This document shows positions 33,118 through 42,100 of a DNA stretch of 64,000 nt, in pieces (position 1 is the stretch's first letter; each line of letters starts with the position of its first letter). Origin of the DNA: Mycobacterium sp. (GTDB taxonomy: Bacteria; Actinomycetota; Actinomycetes; Mycobacteriales; Mycobacteriaceae); assembly GCF_004298145.1 (NCBI RefSeq), contig NZ_SCRH01000046.1, forward strand, positions 1-64,000, written 5' to 3'. A program made the position numbers and the translations under genes. The notes under the pieces are model-generated. The model saw nothing but the letters and a program-made list of their open reading frames with translations. It was not told the origin of the DNA and did no database searches.

Positions 33118-33993
33118 GTGGGAGACCGCGGACAGGGGCGCGTCAACGGGAAAGTCGCCTTGGTCACCGGAGCCGCACGCGGTCAGGGCCGTAGTCATGC
33201 GGTCCGGCTGGCCGAGGAAGGCGCCGACATCATTGCCGTCGACCTCTGCTGCGACATCGACACCATCGGGTATGCGATGGCCGCGCCCGAGGATCTCGAC
33301 GAGACCGCCCGGCTGGTCGAGAAGACCGGCCAAACCGTGGTGGTAGCCCAGGCCGACGTGCGCGAGGCCGCACAGCTGAGCGCCGCGCTGGACAGCGGAC
33401 TCGCCGAATTCGGCAAGCTCGACGTCGTCGTCGCGCAGGCCGGTATCGCCGGCATGAAAGGCCAACCGCCACTACAGGCCTGGTGCGACGTGATCAATAC
33501 CAACCTGATGGGCACCATCAACGCCATTCAGGTCGCACTGCCCCACCTGGGCGCGGGCGCCTCGATCATCGCCACCGGATCCACTGCGGCGCTGATGGAT
33601 ACCAGCAAGAAAGACGTTCCGGGTAACGATCCCGGCGGAACGGCCTACGTTCATTCAAAACGCGCGATCGCCCACTACGTGCATGACCTGGCAACCGAGC
33701 TGGCCCCGTTGGGGATTCGTGCCAACGTCATCCACCCGACGAACACCAACACCCCGATGCTGCAGAGCGAGCCGATGTATCGGTCGTTCCGGCCGGATCT
33801 CGAACGCCCAACACGGGCCGATGCCGAGCCGGTTTTCGGTGTGCAACAGGCGATGAAGATCCCCTTCGTCGAACCGGAGGACATCAGCAACGCCGTGCTG
33901 TGGTTGGCCTCCGATGAAGCCAGGTACGTGACCGGCATGCAGTTGCGCGTCGACGCCGGTGGCTACCTGAAGTGGTACGACTACCACAATTGA
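33118..33993 (+). CDS. Mycofactocin-coupled SDR family oxidoreductase
   Basis: 291 aa from GTG 33118 (AAGGAGAAGCG upstream). Cofactor motif TGAARGQGRSHA, followed by the long insertion DLCCDIDTIGYAMAAPEDLD characteristic of mycofactocin-associated SDRs (carveol dehydrogenase type). Active site residues in TGSTAAL and YVHSKRA. C-terminal VTGMQLRVDAGG. These enzymes keep NAD tightly bound and pass electrons to mycofactocin. Secondary alcohols are usual substrates, consistent with a P450-made alcohol in this operon. Confidence 0.88.
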   Translation: MGDRGQGRVNGKVALVTGAARGQGRSHAVRLAEEGADIIAVDLCCDIDTIGYAMAAPEDLDETARLVEKTGQTVVVAQADVREAAQLSAALDSGLAEFGKLDVVVAQAGIAGMKGQPPLQAWCDVINTNLMGTINAIQVALPHLGAGASIIATGSTAALMDTSKKDVPGNDPGGTAYVHSKRAIAHYVHDLATELAPLGIRANVIHPTNTNTPMLQSEPMYRSFRPDLERPTRADAEPVFGVQQAMKIPFVEPEDISNAVLWLASDEARYVTGMQLRVDAGGYLKWYDYHN

Positions 33994-34042
33994 AAACCGC
34001 TACAACGTCAGCCCTGAGAATCAGGTGAGAGGAGACAGCCTC

Positions 34043-34243
34043 GTGAAGGTCTGGGTGGATCCAGAACGATGCCAGGGCCATACCCTGTGCGCGATGATCG
34101 CTCCGGAATCTTTTCAGCTCAGCGATATCGACGGTACCTCGTCGGCAATCGACGAAGTGGTGCCCGTCGATCGGGAGGACCAGGTTCGCGAAGCCGCGCG
34201 GTCCTGCCCGGAGCAGGCGATCATGATCACCGACGACGCCTGA
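34043..34243 (+). CDS. 3Fe-4S type ferredoxin, probable P450 redox partner
   Basis: 66 aa from GTG 34043 with GAGAGGAGA upstream. Cluster pattern CQGHTLC (C-x2-H-x2-C) and a later CPEQA, the mycobacterial single-cluster ferredoxin form with His at the variable position. It is followed 46 nt later by the P450 at 34290, whose electron donor it probably is. Confidence 0.9.
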   Translation: MKVWVDPERCQGHTLCAMIAPESFQLSDIDGTSSAIDEVVPVDREDQVREAARSCPEQAIMITDDA

Positions 34244-34289
34244 GCCGGCACGGGTCCTTAGCTACCGAAACACATAGGGAGACAGAGCG

Positions 34290-35654
34290 TTGAGTGTCGA
34301 CGATGTCGTCAATGACGGCGACCGTAAGAAGAACTCCTATCACTTTGATCGGCATTCCTCCGAGTACCGGTCGCAGTTCAAAACGATCACCGACGAGATG
34401 CATGCCAAGTGCCCCGTCGCCTGGACGGAAACCTACGGCGGCCACTGGGTTGCGGCCGGGAGCCACGAGGTCTTCGAGCTGGCCCGCTGTCCCGTTGTCT
34501 CCAACGATCACGACATCCACGGAGAACGCCGCGGCTACAAAGGTATTTCGATCCCCACGGCCAAACGCGTCAGCGCGGTACGCGGCGGCATCCTGGAAAT
34601 GGACGACCCCGACCACCGCATCTACCGAACCGTGCTCAACCCCTATTTGTCGCCGGCCGCGATCAAACGCTGGGAGCCGTTCATCGACGACGTGACGCGC
34701 GCCTGCCTCGACGAGAAGATCGAGGATGGCCGCATCGACTTCGTCGACGACCTGGCCAATATCGTGCCCGCCGTCTTCACGCTGGCCATGCTGGGCGTCC
34801 CGCTGAAGAAGTGGAATATGTACAGCGAGCCGGTGCACGCCGCGGTGTACACGCCCGAGCACTCCCCCGATATCGAGCGGGTCACCGCGATGCACCGGGA
34901 GATGGGGCTCGACATGGTCAACAACATGATCGAGATCCGCGAAAACCCGCGGCCCGGAATCGTCAACGGCCTGCTCGAGATGCGCATCGACGGCGAGCCC
35001 GCCCCGGACCTGGAAATCCTGGGGAACCTCGGACTGGTCATCGGCGGCGGATTTGACACCACGACCGCCCTGACCGCCCACTCGCTGGAATGGCTTTCGG
35101 AGCATCCCGATCAACGGCAGCTGCTCAGCAATGAGCGCAAGACTCTGCTCGACCCCGCCACCGAGGAGTTCCTGCGCTACTTCACCCCGGCGGCCGGCGA
35201 TGGTCGGACCTTCGCCGACGACACCGAGCTCGACGGCACACAGTTCAAAGAGGGTGAGCGGCTGTGGATTTCGTGGGCGATGGCCAACCGCGACCCGGCG
35301 GTGTTCACCGACCCGGACAAGATCGTCCTCGACCGCAAGGGCAACCGGCACTTCAGCTTTGGTCTGGGCATCCACCGCTGCATCGGATCCAATGTGGCAC
35401 GCACCGTGTTCAAATCCATGCTCACCGCGGTGCTCGACCGGATGCCCGACTACAAGTGCGATCCCGAGGGGACCGTCCACTACGAGACGATCGGTGTCAT
35501 CCAGGGCATGCGCAAGCTGCCGGCCACCTTCACGCCCGGCCGCAGGGTCGGAGCCGGCCTGGACGAGACGCTGGAGAAGCTGCAACGCATCTGCGATGAA
35601 CAAGAGCTCGCGAGACCGATCACCGAACGTAAGGAGACCGCGGTCATCGACTAG
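34290..35654 (+). CDS. Cytochrome P450, ferredoxin-linked
   Basis: 454-aa P450. Start TTG 34290 (MSVDDVV) behind an AGGGAGA site. I-helix motif GGFDTTT with Asp as the acidic residue (about 252-259), ExxR at E293-R296, haem-binding FSFGLGIHRCIGSN with Cys364. The C-terminus is about 40 residues longer than usual and rich in charged residues. Wording and ferredoxin neighbour recall the mycobacterial CYP188 family, but I cannot confirm this. It would hydroxylate the compound then oxidised by the two SDRs and the divergent aldehyde dehydrogenase. Confidence 0.92.
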   Translation: MSVDDVVNDGDRKKNSYHFDRHSSEYRSQFKTITDEMHAKCPVAWTETYGGHWVAAGSHEVFELARCPVVSNDHDIHGERRGYKGISIPTAKRVSAVRGGILEMDDPDHRIYRTVLNPYLSPAAIKRWEPFIDDVTRACLDEKIEDGRIDFVDDLANIVPAVFTLAMLGVPLKKWNMYSEPVHAAVYTPEHSPDIERVTAMHREMGLDMVNNMIEIRENPRPGIVNGLLEMRIDGEPAPDLEILGNLGLVIGGGFDTTTALTAHSLEWLSEHPDQRQLLSNERKTLLDPATEEFLRYFTPAAGDGRTFADDTELDGTQFKEGERLWISWAMANRDPAVFTDPDKIVLDRKGNRHFSFGLGIHRCIGSNVARTVFKSMLTAVLDRMPDYKCDPEGTVHYETIGVIQGMRKLPATFTPGRRVGAGLDETLEKLQRICDEQELARPITERKETAVID

Positions 35655-35770
35655 GCAGGTCCGGACGAACCAGTCATTGACTGCCGCAGTTTTTCCAAGT
35701 AGGCCTGTTCAACGTGCGAGCGCCTTATATTCGGGCCAGCCGCACGTGTGCAGAGATGGGAGACGCATCG

Positions 35771-36202
35771 GTGAAGACTTTCGCACTGGGCCTGGCGCTT
35801 GCCTCGGCCGCGCTGACGCTGACGCCGACCGCCCGCGCGGACGTACAGATTGGCAACTACAGGGTGGACACAAGCCGGGATCCCGGCCACAGCTGGATTT
35901 GGGCGATCCGACCGTGCAGATATGACCGAGGGCCGGAATGCCTGACCGTCCAAGGGGTTCCGCAACCCAACGGGCAAGCGGCGCCCTGGAAGGAAGACGC
36001 TCACCTGTCCAACGGCCGCTACACCATGGTCGTTGATGTACCCGACGGTGTGCGCTGCGTGGTCCAGTTCCTTCCCTCGCATGACGTTTACTCGTGGGAT
36101 GCGGTGACACTGGCGGGTCACGTCGACTCAACATTCGACACGGGCTGCGGTGGCGCACCGGGGGGCACCAACACTTACCCGTTCTCGCTCGTGCGATGGT
36201 AG
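35771..36202 (+). CDS. Small exported protein next to Mce-associated genes
   Basis: 143 aa from GTG 35771 (GGGAGAC upstream; ATG 35756 is the alternative). Signal peptide VKTFALGLALASAALTLTPT with ARA cleavage site. Mature domain: VQIGNYRVDTSRDPGHSWIW, three or four Cys (PCRYDRGPEC, RCVVQF, TGCGG) and a WDAVTLAGHVDSTF block. Not recognised as a known family. Paired with two Mas genes, mirroring the exported/Mas set at 17-19.4 kb. Confidence 0.78.
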   Translation: MKTFALGLALASAALTLTPTARADVQIGNYRVDTSRDPGHSWIWAIRPCRYDRGPECLTVQGVPQPNGQAAPWKEDAHLSNGRYTMVVDVPDGVRCVVQFLPSHDVYSWDAVTLAGHVDSTFDTGCGGAPGGTNTYPFSLVRW

Positions 36203-36257
36203 CCGCGTGAGACGTACAGGAGTCAGCCGATCATGAGGCCGACGGGCGGCAAGCACG

Positions 36258-37073
36258 ATGCCTGAGGCGGAGAAGCCGCCGCAAGATTCGGCCACCTCGA
36301 AAGCCGACGCGGAGGCGTTGCTCGAGGAAGCCGAGGCCGAAGCAGCCGAAGCCGAAGCGTTGGCCGCCGCGGCGCGCGCCCGCGCCCGTGCCGCCCGGCT
36401 CCGGCGGGAAACGCAGGCCCAGGCTGAGACAGAGGCCGCGGCCGCGGCCGAGATCACCGACGAAGCCCCGGACACCGTCGAGGCAACCGACACCGACGAA
36501 ACAGAGACCGAGGACGAAGCCACCGAAGAAACCCCCGCAGACGCGGAACCGGAATGCACGCCGGCCCGCTCTCGGCGACGCGTGCCGTTGCCGCCATTGT
36601 CGGTCACGTGGAAAGCGGCCGTCATCATCCTCATCTGCGCCTTCATCGGGGCCAGCGGATACATGGTCTGGCAACATCACGAAACCACCGAGCGCAACCA
36701 GCGCGCCGCGAACTTCATCGCGGGAGCCCGACAAGGTGTCGTCAACATGACGTCCTTGGACTTCAACAAGGCCAAGGAAGACGTCCAGCGGGTGATCGAC
36801 AGCTCCACCGGGCAGTTCAGGGACGACTTTACGCAGCGCGCAAAAGATTTCACCACCGTCGTCGAGCAGTCCAAAGTCGTTACCCAGGGAACCGTGAATG
36901 CGGCGGCGGTGCAATCCATGGACGCGAATTCCGCGTTGGTACTCGTCGCGGCGACATCGCGGATCACCAACGTCGCGGGCGCCAAAGATGAACCACGCAA
37001 TTGGCGGCTCAAGGTGACCGTCACAAACGACGGCGGGCAATACAAGATGTCCAAATTGGAGTTCGTTCCATGA
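36258..37073 (+). CDS. Mce-associated membrane protein (Mas), second cluster
   Basis: 271 aa, ATG 36258. Very acidic/Ala-rich coiled-coil-like N-terminus (residues 15-90, EEAEAEAAEAEALAAAARAR), then a basic patch, one anchor helix (AAVIILICAFIGASGYMVW) and an outer domain (RQGVVNMTSLDFNKAKEDVQ, NSALVLVAATSRITNVAG, YKMSKLEFVP). Paralogue of 17344-18135: both have SGYMVWQH directly after the anchor. Coupled by ATGA overlap to the next Mas gene. No mce genes lie on this side, so it may serve the operon at 19-29 kb or a distant one. Confidence 0.85.
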   Translation: MPEAEKPPQDSATSKADAEALLEEAEAEAAEAEALAAAARARARAARLRRETQAQAETEAAAAAEITDEAPDTVEATDTDETETEDEATEETPADAEPECTPARSRRRVPLPPLSVTWKAAVIILICAFIGASGYMVWQHHETTERNQRAANFIAGARQGVVNMTSLDFNKAKEDVQRVIDSSTGQFRDDFTQRAKDFTTVVEQSKVVTQGTVNAAAVQSMDANSALVLVAATSRITNVAGAKDEPRNWRLKVTVTNDGGQYKMSKLEFVP

Positions 37074-37642
37074 GTGAGGACAACCGCGGCATCGACGCCG
37101 GCGGCGACTCTCCCGAGCAGACCGAACGCAGTGGACGTAGCGTGCCGCGCGCTTGGCGCAAGGTGAAACCCGTTCCGGTGATTCTGGTTGTGCTCCTGCT
37201 GATTTCCGGTGGCGCTGCGACGTGGTTGTACTTCACGCAGTACCGGCCGGATAAGCAAACCGACGCCGGCGTCGCGAGCGCGGTCGTCAATTCGGCGTCC
37301 GAAGGAACGGTCGCGATTCTGTCCTACTCACCCGAGTCACTCGACAAAGACTTCGCCGCCGCAAAGTCGCACCTCTCCGGAGATTTCCTGTCGTACTACA
37401 ACCAGTTCACCGAGCAAATCGTAGCTCCGGCGGCCAAACAAAAGTCCCTGAAAACCGCCGCTCGGGTGTTGGGGGCCGCGGTTCAGGAATTACATCCGGA
37501 TTCGGCCGTCGTGCTGGTGCTGGTCGACCAGAGCACGATGAGCAAGGACAACCCCGACCCCGCGATGGCGGCCAGCAGCGTGCTGGTGAGCTTGACCCGA
37601 GTCAACGGCAAGTGGCTGATCACCAAATTCGACCCGGTTTAG
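37070..37642 (+). CDS. Mce-associated membrane protein (Mas), second cluster, partner gene
   Basis: 190 aa; ATG 37070 overlaps the preceding stop. One anchor (VPVILVVLLLISGGAATWLY), then QYRPDKQTDAGVASAVVNSA, SEGTVAILSYSPESL, SGDFLSYYNQFTEQIV, ELHPDSAVVLVLVDQS and the ending NGKWLITKFDPV. Near-identical layout to 18132-18749. Together the two Mas pairs indicate a local duplication of the whole exported-protein/Mas module. Confidence 0.85.
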   Translation: MSEDNRGIDAGGDSPEQTERSGRSVPRAWRKVKPVPVILVVLLLISGGAATWLYFTQYRPDKQTDAGVASAVVNSASEGTVAILSYSPESLDKDFAAAKSHLSGDFLSYYNQFTEQIVAPAAKQKSLKTAARVLGAAVQELHPDSAVVLVLVDQSTMSKDNPDPAMAASSVLVSLTRVNGKWLITKFDPV

Positions 37643-37661
37643 CAACCCATTAGGTGGACCG

Positions 37662-37676
37662 CACTCTCGTCGAGTG
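37662..37676. terminator. Small hairpin after the second Mas operon
   Basis: CACTC-TCGTC-GAGTG, a 5-bp stem and 5-nt loop, 20 nt after the stop of the last Mas gene and before the next gene. It is short, with no T-run, so it is a weak candidate only. Confidence 0.3.
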
Positions 37677-37767
37677 TGAACCCGCGGCTTTGACCATGAC
37701 CTGGCGGTGACGACACGCCGGCGGCCACCGTGGCTTCAGCCCCAGCGTGCGGGCCATCCGACCGCCC

Positions 37768-37787
37768 AAGAATTCGCCAAGAATTCG
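37768..37787. repeat. Tandem AAGAATTCG direct repeat upstream of esterase gene
   Basis: AAGAATTCG occurs at 37768-37776 and 37779-37787, an 11-bp period or one helical turn, about 60 nt upstream of the esterase start. The rest of the 206-nt gap 37643-37848 shows no gene. Direct repeats one turn apart can serve as activator or tandem-repressor sites. Confidence 0.45.
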
Positions 37788-37848
37788 TCGAGGTCGGCAG
37801 TTAATCCTTCCCTCACTGGATCGCCAGCAGCTGAGAGGAGGGATGGCC

Positions 37849-39159
37849 ATGCTGAGCAACCACATATCGCTGATGCACGGCTGGGTACCGGTGGTGGTCC
37901 AGGTCGTCACCGGGATCACGTTGGGGCTGGCCGCGGGTTGGCGTTCCCGTCGTTGGCGCCTGTTATGGCTGCCGGCGGCGGCCGTCGTGGGCGGTGCGGC
38001 GGGGACGGCGGCGCACTGGTACATCGCCGGGGCCGCCGAATCGGCGCCGCGCGCGCTGTATGTGTGGATCGTGTTGGGCGCTACGGCCACGGCGATCCTG
38101 ATCCTGGGTTGGCGCGGTGCGCGTTGGTGGCGGCGTGGCCTGTCGATCCTGGCCGTGCCGCTGTGTCTGCTCTGCTCGCTGCTGGTGCTCAACCAGTGGA
38201 TCGGCTATTTCCAGACGGTGCAAAGTGCGTGGAATCATTTCACCTCCGGTCCGCTGCCCGACCAGACCGACAGGGCGACCGTCATCACGCTGGCGGCGAA
38301 GGGCACCAAGCCGCCCCACGGCAGCCTTGTGCCGGTGGCGATCCCCGCCGACGCGTCGCATTTCAAGCACCGCGAGGAACTCGTGTACCTGCCGCCGGCA
38401 TGGTTTGCGAGCTATCCGCCGCCGAAGCTGCCGACGGTGATGATGATCGGCGGCGTGGTCAATACCCCCGCCGACTGGGTGCGCGCCGGCAATGCGGTGG
38501 ACACCATCGACGCCTTCGCCGCCGCGCACGGCGGCAACGCGCCGGTGCTGGTGTTCGTGGACCCGGGTGGGGCCTTCGACAATGACACCGAATGCGTCAA
38601 CGGAAGCCGGGGCAACGCCGCCGACCATCTCACCAAAGACGTTGTGCCCTACATGGTCTCGAACTTCGGAGTCAATCCTGACCCGTCCCGCTGGGGCAGC
38701 GTCGGCTGGTCGATGGGCGGGACGTGCGCGGTGAACCTGACCGTCATGCACCCCACCGTGTTCAGCGCGTTTGTCGACATCGAGGGTGACTTGACCCCTA
38801 ACACGGGAACCAAGCAACAGACGATCGCCGATCTGTTCGGCGGCAATGCCGACGCGTGGGCGGCCTTCGATCCGACGACGGTGATCAACCGCCATGGCCA
38901 CTACACCGGGGTCTCCGGTTGGTTCGCGATCGCGTCGGGTGGTTCGTCGACCAACCAGGCCGCGGCCGCGGCCTCCCTGTGCGCGCTCGGCCGGGCGAAC
39001 GGCATCGACTGCGCGGTGGTCGACCGCGGCGGAAAACACGACTGGCCGACCGCCGGGGTGGCCTTCGCCACCGCGTTGCCGTGGCTGGCCGGCCAGCTGA
39101 ACACTCCCGACGTGGCCCGGATCCCGTTGCCCGGCAATTTCTCTGGGCGGATGCTCTGA
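37849..39159 (+). CDS. Membrane-anchored alpha/beta-hydrolase (esterase D/Ag85-like fold)
   Basis: 436 aa from ATG 37849, chosen because GAGAGGAGGG lies 7 nt upstream. Three to four N-terminal membrane helices (VPVVVQVVTGITLGLAAGW, LLWLPAAAVVGGAAGTAA, LYVWIVLGATATAILILGW, GLSILAVPLCLLCSLLVLN) precede an outward-facing hydrolase domain. The nucleophile elbow is GWSMGG, the acid region DIEGDLTPN, and the catalytic His is expected in GGKHDW. This layout occurs in a mycobacterial esterase family related to mycolyltransferases. Substrate unknown. Confidence 0.85.
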   Translation: MLSNHISLMHGWVPVVVQVVTGITLGLAAGWRSRRWRLLWLPAAAVVGGAAGTAAHWYIAGAAESAPRALYVWIVLGATATAILILGWRGARWWRRGLSILAVPLCLLCSLLVLNQWIGYFQTVQSAWNHFTSGPLPDQTDRATVITLAAKGTKPPHGSLVPVAIPADASHFKHREELVYLPPAWFASYPPPKLPTVMMIGGVVNTPADWVRAGNAVDTIDAFAAAHGGNAPVLVFVDPGGAFDNDTECVNGSRGNAADHLTKDVVPYMVSNFGVNPDPSRWGSVGWSMGGTCAVNLTVMHPTVFSAFVDIEGDLTPNTGTKQQTIADLFGGNADAWAAFDPTTVINRHGHYTGVSGWFAIASGGSSTNQAAAAASLCALGRANGIDCAVVDRGGKHDWPTAGVAFATALPWLAGQLNTPDVARIPLPGNFSGRML

Positions 39160-39166
39160 CTGCGCG

Positions 39167-40342
39167 CTACCCGCGCGGGAGCCCCAGCACCCGCTGGGCG
39201 ATGATGTTGCGCTGAATCTCGGAGGTGCCGCCGGCAATGGTGCCGGAGAAGCTGCGGGCAAAGCGCTCGAACCAGCTGGCGAAGTAGTGGTCGAGGTTCA
39301 TATGTGCATACGGCCCGGTCTGACGCGGATGAATGAGCCCGTCGGCTCCCGCGGAGGTCAGCGCCAGCTCCATCCCGCGCAACTCCGCTTCGGAACCGAG
39401 CAGCTTGAGGACAGAGATCGCGGCCACGTCGTCTTCGCCGCGGGCGGCACGCGCCAGGGCCGCCGAACCCAGCAGGCGCAGCGCCTGTCTGTCCATGATC
39501 GTCGTGGCGTACTGGTCACGCTCGACGTCGGTGCCGGGATGGAAATCGTCGATCATGTTCTCGAGGCGGTCCGCGAAACCCAGCCACATCATGGTGCGCT
39601 CGTGGCCCAGCGACCCGTTGGCCACCAGCCATCCCTGGTTGAGCTCACCGACCAGGTTTTCCGCCGGCACCCGCACGTCGGTGAAGAACACCTCGTTGAA
39701 GTCCGTATCGTCGATGGAGCAGATCGACGGGAAGGGCCGGCGAACGACACCGGGGCTGTCGGTAGGGATCACCAGCGCGCTAATCCCCTTGTGCTTGGGG
39801 GCATCTGGATCCGTCCGCACGAAGGTCAACAAGAAGTCGGCGTCGTGCGCCCCGGAGGTCCACACCTTCTGCCCGTTGACGACGAAGTGATCGCCGTCAA
39901 GCACCGCGCGGGTGCGCAGCGACGCCAGGTCGGAACCGGCGCTGGGTTCGCTCATCCCCAGCGACGCCGTGATCTCGGCACGCAGGACGGGCACGGCCCA
40001 ACGTTGCTTCTGCTCATCGCTGCCGAACGACAACAGTGACGCCGCAACGATATTCACGCCCTGCGGGTTGAAGCTGTGGTAGATGCGGCGGCGGCTCAGT
40101 TCCTCCAGGTAAACGAACTGCTGCAGCACCGTCGCGTTGCGGCCGCCGTATTCCGGCGGCTGGCTGGGCAGCAACCATCCGTTGTCGAAGAGGAGCCGTT
40201 GCCAACGACGCGCCCACTGGGGCATGTGCGAAACCGATCGCGGGCGCTCCAAGGTTTCGCTTGCGGGAGGGAGGTTTTCGTCCAGGAACGCCGAAAACTC
40301 GGCCCGGAACGCCTCGACGTCGGGATCAAAAGTCAGCTGCAC
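39167..40342 (-). CDS. Acyl-CoA dehydrogenase, catalytic-type subunit of a heteromeric pair
   Basis: 391 aa from GTG 40342, supported by GAGGAG 4 nt upstream; it overlaps the partner gene by 17 nt. FAD/substrate region SLGMSEPSAGSDLASLRT, VNGQKVWTSGAHDADF, C-terminal IAGGTSEIQRNIIAQRVLGL. The YEGT Glu of medium-chain enzymes is replaced by Gly; the catalytic base is probably E248 in SLGHERTMM, as in IVD-type and steroid ChsE-type enzymes. Two fused-looking half-size partners encoded together are typical of alpha2beta2 steroid side-chain dehydrogenases. Strong paralogue at 49827-51002. Confidence 0.88.
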   Translation of the reverse strand: MQLTFDPDVEAFRAEFSAFLDENLPPASETLERPRSVSHMPQWARRWQRLLFDNGWLLPSQPPEYGGRNATVLQQFVYLEELSRRRIYHSFNPQGVNIVAASLLSFGSDEQKQRWAVPVLRAEITASLGMSEPSAGSDLASLRTRAVLDGDHFVVNGQKVWTSGAHDADFLLTFVRTDPDAPKHKGISALVIPTDSPGVVRRPFPSICSIDDTDFNEVFFTDVRVPAENLVGELNQGWLVANGSLGHERTMMWLGFADRLENMIDDFHPGTDVERDQYATTIMDRQALRLLGSAALARAARGEDDVAAISVLKLLGSEAELRGMELALTSAGADGLIHPRQTGPYAHMNLDHYFASWFERFARSFSGTIAGGTSEIQRNIIAQRVLGLPRG

Positions 40343-41324
40343 GGTACTCCTCAGCGATCCGCGCTCGATGCTCTGCCGCGCCGCCCAGCATGAGTTCGCC
40401 CGCTTTGGCACGCTTGAGCGGGAACTGCAGGTCGTTCTCCCACGTGAATCCCATTGCGCCGTGCAGCTGTAAGCCGTGGCGAAAGACCAGCGACTGGCAC
40501 TCCCCCGCCGATGCCTTGGCCATCGCGGCCGCCAGCCGGCGACGGGGATCGTCGGCCGCGATCGTCAACGCGGCGAAGTACGCCAACGCCCGCGCCCGTT
40601 GCACCGCGACGTGCATGTCGGCGGCCTTGTGCTGGACGGCCTGGAACGAGCCGATCGGTACACCGAACTGTTGGCGGCTACCCACGTGCTCGAGCACCAG
40701 GTCGAGGATCCGTTGGCAGGCGCCGACCATGGTGATTGCCATGCCCGTCAACGCGATGTGGTGCGCGCGCTCGTGGTCGACGGCCAGCCGGGCGCTGTCG
40801 GGCACCCGGACCCCGCTGAACGACAGGTCGGCCACGTGCAGGACCGGGTCGAAGACGGCCGAGCGGCGGGCCGACACCTGGCTGGACGCGGCGATGAACA
40901 CGCCCGCGTCGGTCACCACCGCCAGGTTCTCGACGCGATCGCCGTCGAGTACATGGCGCGCCGTGCCGTCCAGCACCCAGCCCTCGGCGTCACGGTGTGC
41001 CGATACCCCGCCGTAGACGGCCGTGCCCGACTCGTGCGGGTCGAAGCGGTCCGCCACCAGCGGCGCGAACTGGCTCATCGTCGCCAGGAACGGTGTGGGG
41101 TCGGTCGCGCGGCCCAGCTCTTCGAGAACGATGGCGAGCTCGACCGTGCTCTCCGGGTCGCTCAGCTCGGTCCAACCCTGATCCACGTAGGACTTCCACA
41201 GCGGGCTCGGGTCGACACCCTCCTCCGCCACGCTGCGCACTAGCGAAGGCGGGCACTGCTTGGTCACGGCATCGCGCACCGTGTCCTGCCACAGCCGCTG
41301 ATCAGCATCGAATTCCAACAGCAT
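40326..41324 (-). CDS. Acyl-CoA dehydrogenase, small partner subunit
   Basis: 332 aa, ATG 41324. Shorter and more divergent than the downstream subunit: VEELGRATDPTPFLATMSQF-like N-terminal helices, a reduced middle domain, RQQFGVPIGSFQAVQHKAAD and LQLHGAMGFTWENDLQFPLK in the C-terminal domain, where the RQxFGxxI-FQ-V-QH block helps bind FAD across the dimer. Such subunits contribute FAD-binding residues rather than the base. A perfect GAGAAT-N3-ATTCTC lies 31 nt upstream and should control both genes. Confidence 0.87.
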   Translation of the reverse strand: MLLEFDADQRLWQDTVRDAVTKQCPPSLVRSVAEEGVDPSPLWKSYVDQGWTELSDPESTVELAIVLEELGRATDPTPFLATMSQFAPLVADRFDPHESGTAVYGGVSAHRDAEGWVLDGTARHVLDGDRVENLAVVTDAGVFIAASSQVSARRSAVFDPVLHVADLSFSGVRVPDSARLAVDHERAHHIALTGMAITMVGACQRILDLVLEHVGSRQQFGVPIGSFQAVQHKAADMHVAVQRARALAYFAALTIAADDPRRRLAAAMAKASAGECQSLVFRHGLQLHGAMGFTWENDLQFPLKRAKAGELMLGGAAEHRARIAEEYRAADF

Positions 41325-41355
41325 CCGCGCCGCCTCTCGTCCTGACTGTCACGGC

Positions 41356-41370
41356 GAGAATATCATTCTC
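41356..41370 (-). promoter_or_regulatory. Perfect GAGAAT-N3-ATTCTC inverted repeat at acyl-CoA dehydrogenase promoter
   Basis: GAGAATATCATTCTC, a perfect 6-3-6 inverted repeat, 31 nt upstream of the start at 41324, in a 125-nt gap. Identical arms to 9628-9642 with a different centre, which argues for a protein-binding site rather than a copied sequence. Confidence 0.75.
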
Positions 41371-41449
41371 GCTTGTGGAAGTAATAATCTCGGAATTCGG
41401 GCATGGGGTCACCGGAACGGTCCGCGACGAGCCGAATTGCTTCCGCAAG

Positions 41450-42100
41450 TTAGCCGCTGGTCAACAGCCCGTCGGGCGCACCATCCCAGCGGTCGAGGTT
41501 CACGAACTCGGTCAGCGGACGGCGGCGCAGCGGCCCGTGCTTGCCCTTGGGCCACCCGACCACGATGTGGCCGGCGACCATCCAGCCCTCGGGTATACCG
41601 ACCGCGTCGCGCAGCAGTCGTTCACCGCCATAGGAGGCCCAGCTGGTCATACAGGCGCCGAGCCCCTGCGCGCGGGCGGCCAGCAGAAAGTTCTGCATGG
41701 CGGGAAAGATCGACCCGCCGAGCAGCAGTTCCGACGCCGTCGGGTAATGGGCCTGCGCGAACAACACCGACGTGAATTCACCGGCGCGGTCGTGCAATTC
41801 GTATGTCGCGCGGTACGTCCGGGCGCGACGGCTGTTGTCGTCGCCGGCGGGCCGGCTCATTCCGTAGACCGGCTCGATCACCTCCAGCGCGTGGGCGGCG
41901 GCCTTGGCCACCACGGCCCGCTGCTCGGGCGACCGCAGCACCACGAAACGCCAGCCTTGGGCATTGGCGCCCGACGGGGCCCACCGCGCCGCCTCGAGGC
42001 AGCGCGCCAGGATCGCGTCGTCCACCGGCTCGTCGCTGAAGCGCCGGATCGTTCGGGCCGTCGACATCACTTTCCAGACGTCAGCGCTTGCTCCGGTCAT
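41450..42100 (-). CDS. Nitroreductase-family FMN oxidoreductase
   Basis: 216 aa. FMN-binding marks: TARTIRRFSDEPVDD near the N-terminus (R-S/T-x-R), WAPSGANAQGWRFVV, AMQNFLLAARAQGLGACMTS and a C-terminal GHIVVGWPKGKHGPLRRRPL. The family reduces nitro groups, quinones or unsaturated carbonyls with NAD(P)H, and some members act in ring degradation. Start ATG 42100. No partner can be inferred; it stands divergent from the CMD-family gene. The gap 42101-42342 holds no gene I can support, only a short conserved-looking minus-strand tail. Confidence 0.85.
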   Translation of the reverse strand: MTGASADVWKVMSTARTIRRFSDEPVDDAILARCLEAARWAPSGANAQGWRFVVLRSPEQRAVVAKAAAHALEVIEPVYGMSRPAGDDNSRRARTYRATYELHDRAGEFTSVLFAQAHYPTASELLLGGSIFPAMQNFLLAARAQGLGACMTSWASYGGERLLRDAVGIPEGWMVAGHIVVGWPKGKHGPLRRRPLTEFVNLDRWDGAPDGLLTSG

